From Bacteroidaceae bacterium (lineage in GTDB: Bacteria; Bacteroidota; Bacteroidia; Bacteroidales; Bacteroidaceae), in contig JAFWYF010000032.1 of NCBI GenBank assembly GCA_017522785.1, positions 1 to 64,000 of the forward strand: a stretch of 64,000 nt of DNA, given 5' to 3'. A program made the translations under genes and the position numbers. The notes under the pieces are model-generated. The model was not told where the DNA came from. It saw only the letters and a program-made list of their open reading frames with translations, and ran no database searches. How positions within the stretch are numbered: the stretch's first letter is position 1; every line of letters begins with the position of its first letter. This document shows, piece by piece, positions 26,231 through 36,123 of the stretch.

Positions 26231-28282
26231 TACTATTTCGTCTGTAAAGAGCCATGCTCCCGGTCTGTCGTTTCTTGTAGCATGAACTCTAATGTATCTT
26301 GCTTTCCCGTTGCATACAACAGAATATTGCTTAAACAGAATTTTGGGTATCTCATTTGGAATGTCTCCCCACACAGTGCCAACAAGTGTAAATTCTTCTC
26401 CATCCTCCGATAGATAAACATCCATCTTTTTGGGAACATGCACCCACGCACCGGCTGAATGCATAAAAGATGCTCCTACGTACTTTATTGGTTGTACAGT
26501 GCCTAAGTCAATAGTTACATCTACGTCCTTCATTGTGCCTTGCCAACATTTGTCGAGATAGGTCCAGCCACCTAACACTCCGTCGGTCAATGTCGCATCT
26601 CCATTTGCTGAGTATTTTGAGTTATAGGGTAATTTGTAGCTTACTTTGCATCCTTTGCCCAAGTGCTCAATAGGTTGCAAACTCTCTTTTCGCTCACCAA
26701 ACTCATTAGCTAAATCAAATGTTGTGTAACCTTGTGCCTGCAACAGAGAGCATAGCCCTAATGCTCTGCTCCTAAAGTTTTCATAATCCTTATTCTCGGG
26801 TCTGCTCCAACCGGTCTCGGCTATTGCAAAGGCTCGTGGGTAATACATATATTCGGCATGACTGTCCTCAGTAATATATTCGCTCCAAAGGTTTCCTTGC
26901 AGGCCAAGAAGATGCTTTGCCTCCTCTGCACTAATATTCTGCTCCAATGGTTCATACATATATACTTTTTTCAAAGGAGTGTAGCCACCAATGGATACAG
27001 GTTCTTTGAATGCAGCATCCTGTGTGAAATCGAGATAACAGCTCTCTCCGGGGGTCATAATAACATCGTGTCCGGCTTTCATGGCCTTAATGCCACCTTC
27101 AGTGCCACGCCACGACATTACCGTTGCATTTGGGGCAAGTCCTCCCTCTAGAATCTCATCCCAACCGATAATCTTGTGTCCTTTACTATTTACAAATTTT
27201 TCTATTCGGTGTATGAGATAACTTTGGAGTTCATCAACATTCTCCAACCCCTCTTCCTGCATGCGTCTTTTGCAATGGGGACAATCTTTCCAGCCTTGCT
27301 TAACTGCCTCGTCGCCACCTATGTGAATATATTCCGAAGGAAAAAGTTCCATAACTTCTGTCAGAACATTCTCCAAAAATGTGAATGTCTCCTCTTTCCC
27401 TATGCAATAGTCGGAGTTCTTGTAAGGCTCTCCACTGCACGATAGTTCGGGGTATGCGGCAAGCACCTCCTCGCTATGTCCGGGCATTTCAATATCGGGA
27501 ATAACTGTTATGTGTCTGGCCTCTGCATACTTTAAAATCTCTTTTATATCCTCTTTTGTATAGTAGCCACCATAGGCGGTAGGGTAGTTGCTTTCGCAAT
27601 ATCTTGTGTCGTCGGCCCAATCCATCCACGACCTATAGGGCCTCCATGCCGCAAACTCTGTTAGTCTTGGATAGCGCTCTATCTCAATTCTCCAACCTGC
27701 ACCATTGGTCATGTGCAGATGCATCTTGTTTAGCTTCATGAGTGCCATGGCATCCATTTGCTTCATGAGAAACTCTTTTGAACGGAAATGTCTGGAAACG
27801 TCAAATAGCAAACCACGATAGGAGAAACGTGGTGCATCGCTCAGTGAGCAACATTGTAGTTCTCTTTTTGCACCGCCTTCACTCATTTGCAGAATAGTCT
27901 GTATTGCATAAAATGCACCGGCCTCGTCTGTTGCCTTAATACTTACACGCTTGGGAGTAATGTGTAGTTCATAAGCCTCACGATTGTTCTCCCCTTTTTT
28001 GTTGCTAATCTCTATCAGGATGTTGGCACTGCCTGCTTTATTAGCCTGCTGTAGTGCTAATGACGATGTCCTAAGATATTCGCCAAGCGTGCAATCTTTC
28101 TCCCCTTTTATGTAAAAGGTTGCACCGTTGTCTGGCAGTTTGTATGTTCCTTTAGTAATCTCTATCTTATTTGGAACAGGGATAATACTAAAAGGAGAAC
28201 CGACAGATGGCATTAAGCCATCTGTCGCGTACACTGTTGCCACTATAATTGTTGCAATTATAGAACTTATAAGTTTTCTCAT
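26222..28282 (-). CDS. GH20 beta-N-acetylhexosaminidase
   Basis: Exported exo-hexosaminidase of 686 residues that removes terminal GlcNAc or GalNAc. After the signal peptide (about 1-19) come the GH20b domain (about 30-150) and the GH20 barrel with GLLFDVSRHF, MHLHMTNGAGWRIE and the catalytic D324-E325 pair in HIGGDEAVKQGW. The C-terminal ~120 residues form an F5/8-type (CBM32-like) module. The frame is open 18 codons further upstream, but ATG 28282 (MRKLISS) begins a proper signal peptide and avoids overlap with the GH84 gene. The gap to GH84 is 10 nt. Confidence 0.92.
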   Translation of the reverse strand: MRKLISSIIATIIVATVYATDGLMPSVGSPFSIIPVPNKIEITKGTYKLPDNGATFYIKGEKDCTLGEYLRTSSLALQQANKAGSANILIEISNKKGENNREAYELHITPKRVSIKATDEAGAFYAIQTILQMSEGGAKRELQCCSLSDAPRFSYRGLLFDVSRHFRSKEFLMKQMDAMALMKLNKMHLHMTNGAGWRIEIERYPRLTEFAAWRPYRSWMDWADDTRYCESNYPTAYGGYYTKEDIKEILKYAEARHITVIPDIEMPGHSEEVLAAYPELSCSGEPYKNSDYCIGKEETFTFLENVLTEVMELFPSEYIHIGGDEAVKQGWKDCPHCKRRMQEEGLENVDELQSYLIHRIEKFVNSKGHKIIGWDEILEGGLAPNATVMSWRGTEGGIKAMKAGHDVIMTPGESCYLDFTQDAAFKEPVSIGGYTPLKKVYMYEPLEQNISAEEAKHLLGLQGNLWSEYITEDSHAEYMYYPRAFAIAETGWSRPENKDYENFRSRALGLCSLLQAQGYTTFDLANEFGERKESLQPIEHLGKGCKVSYKLPYNSKYSANGDATLTDGVLGGWTYLDKCWQGTMKDVDVTIDLGTVQPIKYVGASFMHSAGAWVHVPKKMDVYLSEDGEEFTLVGTVWGDIPNEIPKILFKQYSVVCNGKARYIRVHATRNDRPGAWLFTDEIVIN

Positions 28283-28292
28283 TACAATGTAA

Positions 28293-30866
28293 TTATTTTG
28301 CTTTTTCAGTGATAATCTCAAAGATTTCGGCAGCACCCTCTATCTTCACCTTAACCACTTTCTTTGCATCTGCAATCTCTATCTTTGAGAAAGGTTTGTC
28401 GAGTAATGTCTCTGCAACCATGTTACCTTTTTTGTCCCATTGAGTGCATTTTACAGGAGCTTGCAATTTATTCATGAGCAATGTGTAACCCAAAGTCCCT
28501 TGTGTAACCTCCATTGTAATATCGATATTCTCGCTCTTATATGATGTGCCAAGATTGCAGTCAAGAGCATATAAGGTCTCTTTAGGTTCTTTAGTGTCGA
28601 GTGCAAAACCCAGTCCCTCAATAGTCAAAGGATTTACATCAAATGAGCGAACAGCAGCATAGTTGGTACGTTTTGAATCCAATCTTCTGATACGTACGTA
28701 GCGTGCTTTAACAGCATCTCCTTCCCAATTAATGATATACTGTTTTTTCATTCCGTCTATCATTGGCGACCAATCTCTTCCGTTTGCGGAGTACTCGAGT
28801 ACTGCATGGTCAAAATAGTCCACGTCGTCGATAGAGTTGCGTCCTTGTAAAATAGAAACTTTTGTAACGTCGCGTACACTTCTCAAATCTACACCAATCC
28901 AGTCGTTAGCTTTTTGAGACATTCCCGATGTGTAATGTGTTGTACTGTCGTCGTCGAACATCTGTTTTGTTAGAATGGTTCTTGCACTGCTGAATGAGCC
29001 TATACCTTTGTAATCCTTAGGAACCTCGCCTGTAAGTCTCTTCAAGAATCCATGTGCCATGTCATCGGTTATATTCTCGTAGAAGGGTTGCAACTTCATT
29101 GTACCCGATTTATGTGCGTTGTAATTCTCTCTGTCCTCTTTGCTCATAAGATTCTCAATGAATTTCTCCCAGAATAGAGCGTCATCATTTTGGCTACGGT
29201 AAATTCTGGCAAGTTCAATGGCGCGGTAGCCTCTGGTTCCCAGTTTGCCGAACTCGGTGAGCCATGGGCGTAACTCATTAAGAAGAATTTGATTGTCGCA
29301 ACCATTCTCCATGACAGCAGGTACACTCTCAATCTTCTTAAACTCGCTTTCTAATGCTTTTGCTTTGTTATCATCCCAGTTTGCAAGTGAGAATATCTCT
29401 GTCTCCCACGATTCATCGCGACGGTAACCATTTTCTGTGTCTGCTGAGTGAATTGCAAATGTACGGTATGCATCGCTTGCTTTGGGTGCCAGTTCTTTCA
29501 ATCCTCTCTCCCAGCTGTCAATAGCATTATACGATTTCATGTTCCAACAATAATCAGCAACACTATATAATGCAAGCTTCGATGCTTCGCCATGCTCCAT
29601 AGGATTACTGATAACACCACAAACATCGTTGTTGGTTAGTGAAGTCTCCAAACCATATACAGGGCCTTGCATCAATATGTGGCGGGCATAGTCTGTTACA
29701 GGGAAGTTCCACCAATAGTATGCTGGGCGTTTAATACGGCTGTTAATAAAATCCAATGTCGATGCAGTAAGGTCGCTACATACTACGTCGCCGGTCCAGA
29801 ACACCTTAATATCGTTGTATAGTGTACGACCATAAATAGCAAGCGCACCATCCTCTCCCGGTTTTGCCCACAATTTAGAGTAGTCGGTAGGGCAAACTGT
29901 CAAAGGCGAAACATCGCCCTTTGCTTTCACAAAGTCATCGGTAAGGCGGTTTAACAATTCGGTTTGTTTCAATGGGTTTGTACCTTCGCCATCAATATCG
30001 TCGAAGAATATCGCAAAATGACGTACACCAAGGTCGTACATCCAGTTGAATTTTTGCACTAAATTCTGATAGTCCTCTTCGTTCCATTTAATATCCTGTC
30101 CCGGGTGAATAGCCCAAACAAAATCTACTCTGTTGCGGCGGCTTGCTTCAACAAGGTCCTTGATATTCTGAGCCTCTTTCTCGGGATAACGCTGACGCCA
30201 GTTGGGACAACTGTGATAGGGGTCGTCCTTAGGACCATAAAGGTAACTGTTCATTTTGAACTTACCATAAAAATCTATTAACGATGTTCTCACCTCGTGC
30301 GACCAAGGTGTGCCATAGAATCCCTCTACTACTCCGCGATTGGGTAGGTCGGGGTAGTCGTTAATTTGGGTATATGGCAGTACATTGGCAATTACTTTGT
30401 TCTCTACCAATTGCTTTAGTGTCTGTATGCCGTAGAAGGCACCTCTCTCGTCAAAACCAACAATTGAGATTCCCTTTTTGTCGATATTTAAAACATACGC
30501 ACCAGAAACTTCCTTAACTCCATTTTTCTTTGCAACCTTTACTCCGAAATCGATAGTGAGTTTGTTGCCCTTTTTTGCTTGTTTCAGAAAAGAGAGTTCT
30601 TCGGTAAATTTCTTTTGTTTATCTTTAATAACCAATCCATCTTCTATTAGCAAAGTGTTGTCCCAATTATATGTAAACTCGTGTGGGGTGGGGTTAATCA
30701 CTATACCTTTATGGTCCACTTTGTAACCGGGTACAGGTAGTACGTCCTGCACCTCTGAGCGTTGAGATGACAAGTCGAATCCATCATCTTGTGCTTGTGC
30801 GTTGCCTAGTGCTAAAATAGATAGTATACCGGCAAGAAACATCTTTTTGTAGTTAGAGATATTCAT
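28293..30866 (-). CDS. GH84 beta-N-acetylglucosaminidase (O-GlcNAcase-like)
   Basis: Exported enzyme of 857 residues resembling the Bacteroides thetaiotaomicron GH84 enzyme. Signal peptide to about residue 26; N-terminal alpha/beta domain (about 45-170); catalytic barrel from RGVVEGFYGTPWSHE with the catalytic aspartates D289-D290 in FFDDIDGEGT; helical domain; and a C-terminal F5/8-type module (about 640-760) plus a further beta domain. It hydrolyses terminal beta-GlcNAc by substrate assistance. First gene of a two-gene operon with GH20. Confidence 0.92.
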   Translation of the reverse strand: MNISNYKKMFLAGILSILALGNAQAQDDGFDLSSQRSEVQDVLPVPGYKVDHKGIVINPTPHEFTYNWDNTLLIEDGLVIKDKQKKFTEELSFLKQAKKGNKLTIDFGVKVAKKNGVKEVSGAYVLNIDKKGISIVGFDERGAFYGIQTLKQLVENKVIANVLPYTQINDYPDLPNRGVVEGFYGTPWSHEVRTSLIDFYGKFKMNSYLYGPKDDPYHSCPNWRQRYPEKEAQNIKDLVEASRRNRVDFVWAIHPGQDIKWNEEDYQNLVQKFNWMYDLGVRHFAIFFDDIDGEGTNPLKQTELLNRLTDDFVKAKGDVSPLTVCPTDYSKLWAKPGEDGALAIYGRTLYNDIKVFWTGDVVCSDLTASTLDFINSRIKRPAYYWWNFPVTDYARHILMQGPVYGLETSLTNNDVCGVISNPMEHGEASKLALYSVADYCWNMKSYNAIDSWERGLKELAPKASDAYRTFAIHSADTENGYRRDESWETEIFSLANWDDNKAKALESEFKKIESVPAVMENGCDNQILLNELRPWLTEFGKLGTRGYRAIELARIYRSQNDDALFWEKFIENLMSKEDRENYNAHKSGTMKLQPFYENITDDMAHGFLKRLTGEVPKDYKGIGSFSSARTILTKQMFDDDSTTHYTSGMSQKANDWIGVDLRSVRDVTKVSILQGRNSIDDVDYFDHAVLEYSANGRDWSPMIDGMKKQYIINWEGDAVKARYVRIRRLDSKRTNYAAVRSFDVNPLTIEGLGFALDTKEPKETLYALDCNLGTSYKSENIDITMEVTQGTLGYTLLMNKLQAPVKCTQWDKKGNMVAETLLDKPFSKIEIADAKKVVKVKIEGAAEIFEIITEKAK

Positions 30867-31160
30867 ATTTTAAATTTTTAAATAGTTTGCAGTCGTTATT
30901 AAGAAAATACCAATATTATGCAAAGAAAGAACTTTTTGGCTAAATATGAAATCATTTGTTGTATTTATTTATAGCGATGAACAATAACTCAATATAAACT
31001 TATATAAATATATAGTTAAAAATATATTCATTAAAATGCCTCATTTCAAAAATGATAAAAGAATATAAAAAGCATACTTCGATGTAAAGGAAATTCCCTA
31101 TTTTTCTTATTTTTGCATCTACAAATAGAAAATTATTACATAATAAAAGAGTAAAATACT
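30867..31160. other. Divergent control region between GH84 and fprA
   Basis: 294 nt of very AT-rich DNA. It contains the fprA -7 box (31108-31115) and must contain the GH84/GH20 promoter, for which only a poor match (TTCTTTG on the - strand) is seen. No ORF or strong hairpin was noticed. Confidence 0.4.
31108..31115 (+). promoter_or_regulatory. fprA -7 box
   Basis: TATTTTTG, 46 nt before the fprA ATG; no TTTG at -33. Confidence 0.4.
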
Positions 31161-32312
31161 ATGGAAATATCATCAACAATTAAATATATCGGCGTAGATG
31201 ATACAGATATCGACTTTTTTGAGTCGCAATATCCTGTTCCGGCCGGAATATCATATAACTCTTATGTTATTTTCGACGAGAAGATTGCAGTTGTAGATAC
31301 AGCCGATGCACGCAAAGGAGCAGAGTGGTGGAGTAATCTAAACGATGCACTAGCCGGTCGTACACCCGATTACCTCTTAGTACAGCACATGGAACCCGAC
31401 CACTCCTCTTTAATAGCAGAGGCTATGGAGCGTTTCCCTGCGATGCAGGTAGTGTGTACTGCTAAGGCTGTTCAAATGCTTACTCAATTCTTTGAGACGG
31501 CAGATACATCGCGTTGCATTGCTGTAAAAGAGGGCGATACTCTTTCACTAGGAAATCGTGTTCTACGTTTCTTGCTTGCACCTATGGTTCATTGGCCCGA
31601 AGTTATGGTAATCTATGACGAGCAAGAACGCACACTCTTCTCTGCCGATGCATTCGGTACATTTGGTGCATTGTCTAATGGTGGAGGTTGGGACGATGAG
31701 GCTCGACGCTACTACATAAATATTTGTGGAAAATATGGTGCGCAGGTACAAGTCTTGCTAAAGAAAGTGGCTTCTCTCGATGTTGCTAGAATTTGCCCAT
31801 TGCATGGTCCTATGTTGTCCGAAAATCTTGCTCATTACGTAGCTCTCTACGATACATGGAGCAGTTATAAACCCGAGACGGAAGGAGTACTCGTTGCCTA
31901 TGCCTCAATTTATGGAGGAACTGCTGCTACTGCGCTTTGGATTGCGGATGCACTACGCCAACGTGGTGCAAATGTAATAACTCACGACCTTTGCCGTTGC
32001 GATGTATCTCTGGCAGTCAGTGATGCATTTCGTATGAGTCGTATGTTGCTGTGTGCATCCTCTTACGATGCCGGCCTTTTTCCACCGATGCACAAATTTC
32101 TACATTATCTAAAAATAAAGGGTTATCAAAGCCGCAAAGTGGGAATTTTGGAGAATGGCTCATGGGCGCCTACTGCAGGTCGTGTGATGCGTTCTATGCT
32201 CGAAGAGATGAAAGGGCTCGATGTTCTGCCCGAAAATGTAACAATTAAATCGCGAATGAAAAGTAGCGATATTCCTCAACTAGAGGTTCTTGTAAACGAT
32301 ATATTGTTATAA
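31161..32312 (+). CDS. fprA: FprA-family flavodiiron protein
   Basis: Cytoplasmic A-type flavoprotein that reduces oxygen to water (or NO to N2O) in anaerobes. The beta-lactamase-like domain (1-250) holds the diiron site: HMEPDHSS supplies the H-x-E-x-D-H ligands, and later histidines are seen in MVHWPEVM and CPLHGPML. The flavodoxin-like domain (about 255-383) starts VLVAYASIYGGTAATA for FMN. Length 383. It is monocistronic between two glycosidase groups and is functionally separate from them. Confidence 0.92.
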   Translation: MEISSTIKYIGVDDTDIDFFESQYPVPAGISYNSYVIFDEKIAVVDTADARKGAEWWSNLNDALAGRTPDYLLVQHMEPDHSSLIAEAMERFPAMQVVCTAKAVQMLTQFFETADTSRCIAVKEGDTLSLGNRVLRFLLAPMVHWPEVMVIYDEQERTLFSADAFGTFGALSNGGGWDDEARRYYINICGKYGAQVQVLLKKVASLDVARICPLHGPMLSENLAHYVALYDTWSSYKPETEGVLVAYASIYGGTAATALWIADALRQRGANVITHDLCRCDVSLAVSDAFRMSRMLLCASSYDAGLFPPMHKFLHYLKIKGYQSRKVGILENGSWAPTAGRVMRSMLEEMKGLDVLPENVTIKSRMKSSDIPQLEVLVNDILL

Positions 32313-32320
32313 CTATAAAT

Positions 32321-32373
32321 ACAATACAAAAAGATACCCGCTGATTTTTTCAGCGGGTATCTTTTTGTATTGT
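32321..32373. terminator. Shared terminator of fprA and GH95
   Basis: A 24-nt arm ending GATACCCGCTGA (32321-32344) is exactly complementary to 32350-32373, with loop TTTTT. It separates convergent genes. Confidence 0.88.
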
Positions 32374-32386
32374 ATGGTGTTGGAAA

Positions 32387-35300
32387 TTACTTCACCAAGA
32401 ACTTTTCACCACCTTTAACGTAGATACCTTTTACAGTGGGGTTCTCTACTTTGCGACCCATTAAGTCATAAACAACCTCAGCGTCTTCAACCTCTTCTGC
32501 AAGAGTATCTTCAACGGCTGTCTCTTCTGTGTAGTTGATAACAATGTAGTCTCCTTTCTGTGCCGAAGGTATACGATATACGTCGTTGCCCAAAGCTTCT
32601 ACCTGAACTTTCTCGTGGTTTACGAATACATAGGCATTTTCAATTCCGGAAGATTTAACTTTACACTCCTGACCTTGATTGTTGTGGATGCGTACAATTG
32701 TCGCTTTGTTATCTTCCCACTCAAAGTCTACAGTAAAATCTCCAATAGCCTTCATTCCGGTAACAGCACCCTCTTTCCAGACATTTGGCAGTGCTGGTAA
32801 TATACTTATATAGCCGTGTGCACTTTGCATCAACATTTCGGCAATACCGGAGCATACACCAAAGTTACCATCAATCTGGAACGGTGCATGGCTATCGAAC
32901 AGGTTGTAGTAGATACCACCTTGTCCTTGGTCGGTTCCGTATGTTGTAGAGTGCTTGAGAGCATTCTTAATAATAACGTGTGCATGGTTACCATCTTGTG
33001 CACGTGCCCAAAGATTAACCTTCCAACCCATTGACCAACCGGTAGCTGCATCACCGCGAAGTTTCAATGAGTTAACAGCCGGTGTAAAATATTCGCTCTC
33101 GGGTGTAACCTGATCGTAGGGGTATAGGCACATCAAATGTGATATATGACGGTGTCCTTTGTCGCCACTTACATCGTAGTCGGTATATTTCCACTCTCTT
33201 ATCAAAAGGTCGCCCTTGCTTACACCATTTTGTGTTCCCCAGCTTGCCCATGTGCCACCTTTGAACTCTTCGGTGTGCAAACCTTGGTCGGTATTTGCTA
33301 TGTAATCGTCGAGTTTTGCAACTTGTTCATCGGTCAAACCGCATGCTTCCTGTCCCAAAACTTCTATTGCTTCTTTTACAAATACAAAATGCATGTAAAC
33401 CATTTGCTGAGCGTGTGCAGTTGCATCCTCTTTTGGGTGGTCGTTCTGCTCGGGCGAATATTCATCAGGACATACCCATGTTCCATCGTTCACTTTTCTA
33501 TCTTTAATCATACGCTCAAACCAGAACTCAGCGCAACTCCACATTGCAGGGAATGCTTTTGCAAGGAACTCTTTGTCGAGTGTGTAGCGATAGTGTTGCC
33601 ACAAGTGTGAGCAATACCAAACGTTTGCTACAAAATAGTTGTCGCCCCATGTGCTCATACTGTTGTATAGCGAAGACTCGGTAAGTACGCTCCAACCTTT
33701 ACTCTTGTTATATTTCTCAGCAACCGTCTTCCAACCCTTGCTTTGTGCACCACGAACAATAAAGTTTACAAAAGGTTTGTGCAAGTCGCTTAGGTTTGTT
33801 GGCTCTGTGGGCCAATAGTTCATCTGAATGTTAATGTTGGTATGTATATCGGAGTTCCATGGAGAATCTGTACCGCGGTCGTTCCAAATACCTTGTAGGT
33901 TGTTGGGGGCTGCAATAGGTTTACGGTTAGAACTTATAGCTAAGTAGCGTCCGTAGTGGAAGTATAACTGCTCAAGGAACAAGTGGTCGTTGTCGGTACT
34001 GTTTGCTTGTTGGTTATTGGGGAAGTAATAATCAACAAGTTCTTTTGTGTCTCTTGTAGGTGTTTGAAGACCAAGGTCCAATGTCATTCGCTTTGTAATA
34101 TTGGTGAAATCCTCAATATGGTCAGCCTCTATTTCTTCATACTTCTTTGTTGCAACTTTCTCAAGCTCGCTCTTTATGCGATTATCTACATCATTTGCAG
34201 TTTCGCTTGTGAAGTAGTTATCAAAAACATCCATATCGCCATTGAAGTTTGTCGCACCCTTCAAGAAGAATGTTACCTCTGTCGCATCTTTTACGCTAAT
34301 ACCTTTTGATGATGCTGTTATTGTAGCACCTTCGTTTACAGTAACATGTAAGCGTGTTGCATATTTAACAGCTGTCATATTTCCGGTAAATGATGCAGTA
34401 CCATTCTCGTATGTAACATTGCCTGCGCCTATGTCGTTGCCGGGCTCCAGTCTAAAGAGAAGGTTAATTTTGTCATCACCTTCAACAGTATAATGTCCTA
34501 CTATGGTTTGGTCGGGTGCCGAACTAAAGAATCTACGAATCTGTTTTGTTCCATTAGCATTCTTGAACTCAACACCTGCAATTCCCTCTTCGATATCCAA
34601 GAAACGAACATAATCGGTAACACCTTCCCAGATGGCTTTGTCTTGGTTTGTAATAAGCAACGAACCAAAGTTCATATATGTACGGTTACCGCTAGCTGCT
34701 CCAACTGTATTTGCAGGACCGCTCCACAATGTCTTCTCGTTGAACTGAAGTTCTTCGTTGTGTACTCCACCAAATACCATACAACCAAGTTCTCCATTAC
34801 CTAAAGGCAATGCATACTCCATCCATGGATAACTTACCCCTGTTGCCACTGCAGATGTTCTGTACCATAAAGTATTTGGGTTTTTGGGTGAATAAGATTC
34901 AATTCCTTCAATATCCGATACTTCGTAGTAATATTCGTCGGGGAAATCGGCGAAATTAACTTCCTCCATAAAGAATTTGCTACCAACATCTCCCGTAACA
35001 TCACCAAATGTCCACAATGCAAGATAATCGCCACGCATGTTCCACCAATCAGATGTTCCATCTTTCTTAATGTATGATTCAGTTCCGTCAAGGTTTATTT
35101 TACCACTAAAAGATGTACTATGTGTTGTAGCCTCAGGAGAAACCATGCTTGTACGTGCATTAGCCTCGCTACCTGTGATACCTACAACCTTTGATAGTCC
35201 TGTTGAATAGTTGTAAATTTTATATGTGTTGTTGCTCTGTTTTTCAAAAGCCCAAATACCCATGTTGTCTTGAGGTGTATCAGAATTAGAAAGCAACATA

Positions 35301-36079
35301 CTTGTACCGCTCATATAATCGGGACTAATGCTTACATAGCCTCCCTTGCCGTTTCTAATTGTATAGAACTTTGTATTTTCATCAAAGTAACTTACATAAA
35401 TAGATGACTCATCAACTGTTACAACCGGGATTTTGCCTTCAACTACATTTGGTGTAAAATCTGATTTTTTAAGAAGTGCATCGGATGTAAATGTAGCATT
35501 GGCATTGTACTCCACCTCGTTATATACAACACCGGCATTGCTGTCGTCTGTACCTAGAACTTGTATGGTGTAATTCACCGGCTCAATCTCTGCTATTTCA
35601 ATAATATAGCAGTTTCCTTCATCTGTTTTTGTATGACTGTTTACAACAATACCAGAAGCCATTTGATTATTTATTTGTGAATTCAAACCATTGCCACCCA
35701 ATAATAGCTTCCAAGGGTATGTCCCACCAACATTTTCAAAAGTCAATGGTGCCGACGGAGTTTCTTCGTAATTACCGTTGGCGTTTACATATTTCTCGGC
35801 ACCAACACTGTAGAGATAGTAGTTGTCTCCGTCTTTTTCAATCTTGAACTGTTGTGCAGGGTCTAGTGGGTTTTGCGTTACGGTGCCTACTGCAGTACCT
35901 GTATTTGAACAAATCTGTCCCGATACTCCCGATGCTTTACTGTATAACAGGAAAGCACGTGCACTGCGCAGGGTGTAGATGCTGTTGTTCCTCAACTGCG
36001 ATAAATCAGTAATACTCTCGGCATGTACAACAAAAATTGCACATAGCAGAAAAATTAACATTGAAATAATCTTTTTCAT
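32387..36079 (-). CDS. Large GH95 glycoside hydrolase with N-terminal modules and sorting-like tail
   Basis: Exported 1230-residue enzyme. Signal peptide to about residue 20; then two beta-trefoil-like or related modules (about 25-380) that probably bind carbohydrate; then the GH95 catalytic region from WYRTSAVATG to about 1165, with LPLGNGELGCMVFGG, PWNSDIHTNINIQMNYWP (catalytic Asn region) and HAPFQIDGNFGV. GH95 members are mainly alpha-1,2-L-fucosidases, some alpha-L-galactosidases. The end (VYDLMGRKVENPTVKGIYVK, then a short Lys-rich stretch) is a T9SS-like C-terminal segment after an acidic linker. It lies 44 nt after the second GH95 gene. Confidence 0.88.
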   Translation of the reverse strand: MKKIISMLIFLLCAIFVVHAESITDLSQLRNNSIYTLRSARAFLLYSKASGVSGQICSNTGTAVGTVTQNPLDPAQQFKIEKDGDNYYLYSVGAEKYVNANGNYEETPSAPLTFENVGGTYPWKLLLGGNGLNSQINNQMASGIVVNSHTKTDEGNCYIIEIAEIEPVNYTIQVLGTDDSNAGVVYNEVEYNANATFTSDALLKKSDFTPNVVEGKIPVVTVDESSIYVSYFDENTKFYTIRNGKGGYVSISPDYMSGTSMLLSNSDTPQDNMGIWAFEKQSNNTYKIYNYSTGLSKVVGITGSEANARTSMVSPEATTHSTSFSGKINLDGTESYIKKDGTSDWWNMRGDYLALWTFGDVTGDVGSKFFMEEVNFADFPDEYYYEVSDIEGIESYSPKNPNTLWYRTSAVATGVSYPWMEYALPLGNGELGCMVFGGVHNEELQFNEKTLWSGPANTVGAASGNRTYMNFGSLLITNQDKAIWEGVTDYVRFLDIEEGIAGVEFKNANGTKQIRRFFSSAPDQTIVGHYTVEGDDKINLLFRLEPGNDIGAGNVTYENGTASFTGNMTAVKYATRLHVTVNEGATITASSKGISVKDATEVTFFLKGATNFNGDMDVFDNYFTSETANDVDNRIKSELEKVATKKYEEIEADHIEDFTNITKRMTLDLGLQTPTRDTKELVDYYFPNNQQANSTDNDHLFLEQLYFHYGRYLAISSNRKPIAAPNNLQGIWNDRGTDSPWNSDIHTNINIQMNYWPTEPTNLSDLHKPFVNFIVRGAQSKGWKTVAEKYNKSKGWSVLTESSLYNSMSTWGDNYFVANVWYCSHLWQHYRYTLDKEFLAKAFPAMWSCAEFWFERMIKDRKVNDGTWVCPDEYSPEQNDHPKEDATAHAQQMVYMHFVFVKEAIEVLGQEACGLTDEQVAKLDDYIANTDQGLHTEEFKGGTWASWGTQNGVSKGDLLIREWKYTDYDVSGDKGHRHISHLMCLYPYDQVTPESEYFTPAVNSLKLRGDAATGWSMGWKVNLWARAQDGNHAHVIIKNALKHSTTYGTDQGQGGIYYNLFDSHAPFQIDGNFGVCSGIAEMLMQSAHGYISILPALPNVWKEGAVTGMKAIGDFTVDFEWEDNKATIVRIHNNQGQECKVKSSGIENAYVFVNHEKVQVEALGNDVYRIPSAQKGDYIVINYTEETAVEDTLAEEVEDAEVVYDLMGRKVENPTVKGIYVKGGEKFLVK

Positions 36080-36123
36080 CTTAATTATTATTTATAGGTT
36101 AGTAATTATTATCCAATCTGTAA

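Noticed and set aside
33146-33610. 154-codon hydrophobic + strand frame
   Set aside because: Antisense to the GH95 catalytic domain; similar shadow frames appear at 36982-37203 because the two paralogues are alike.
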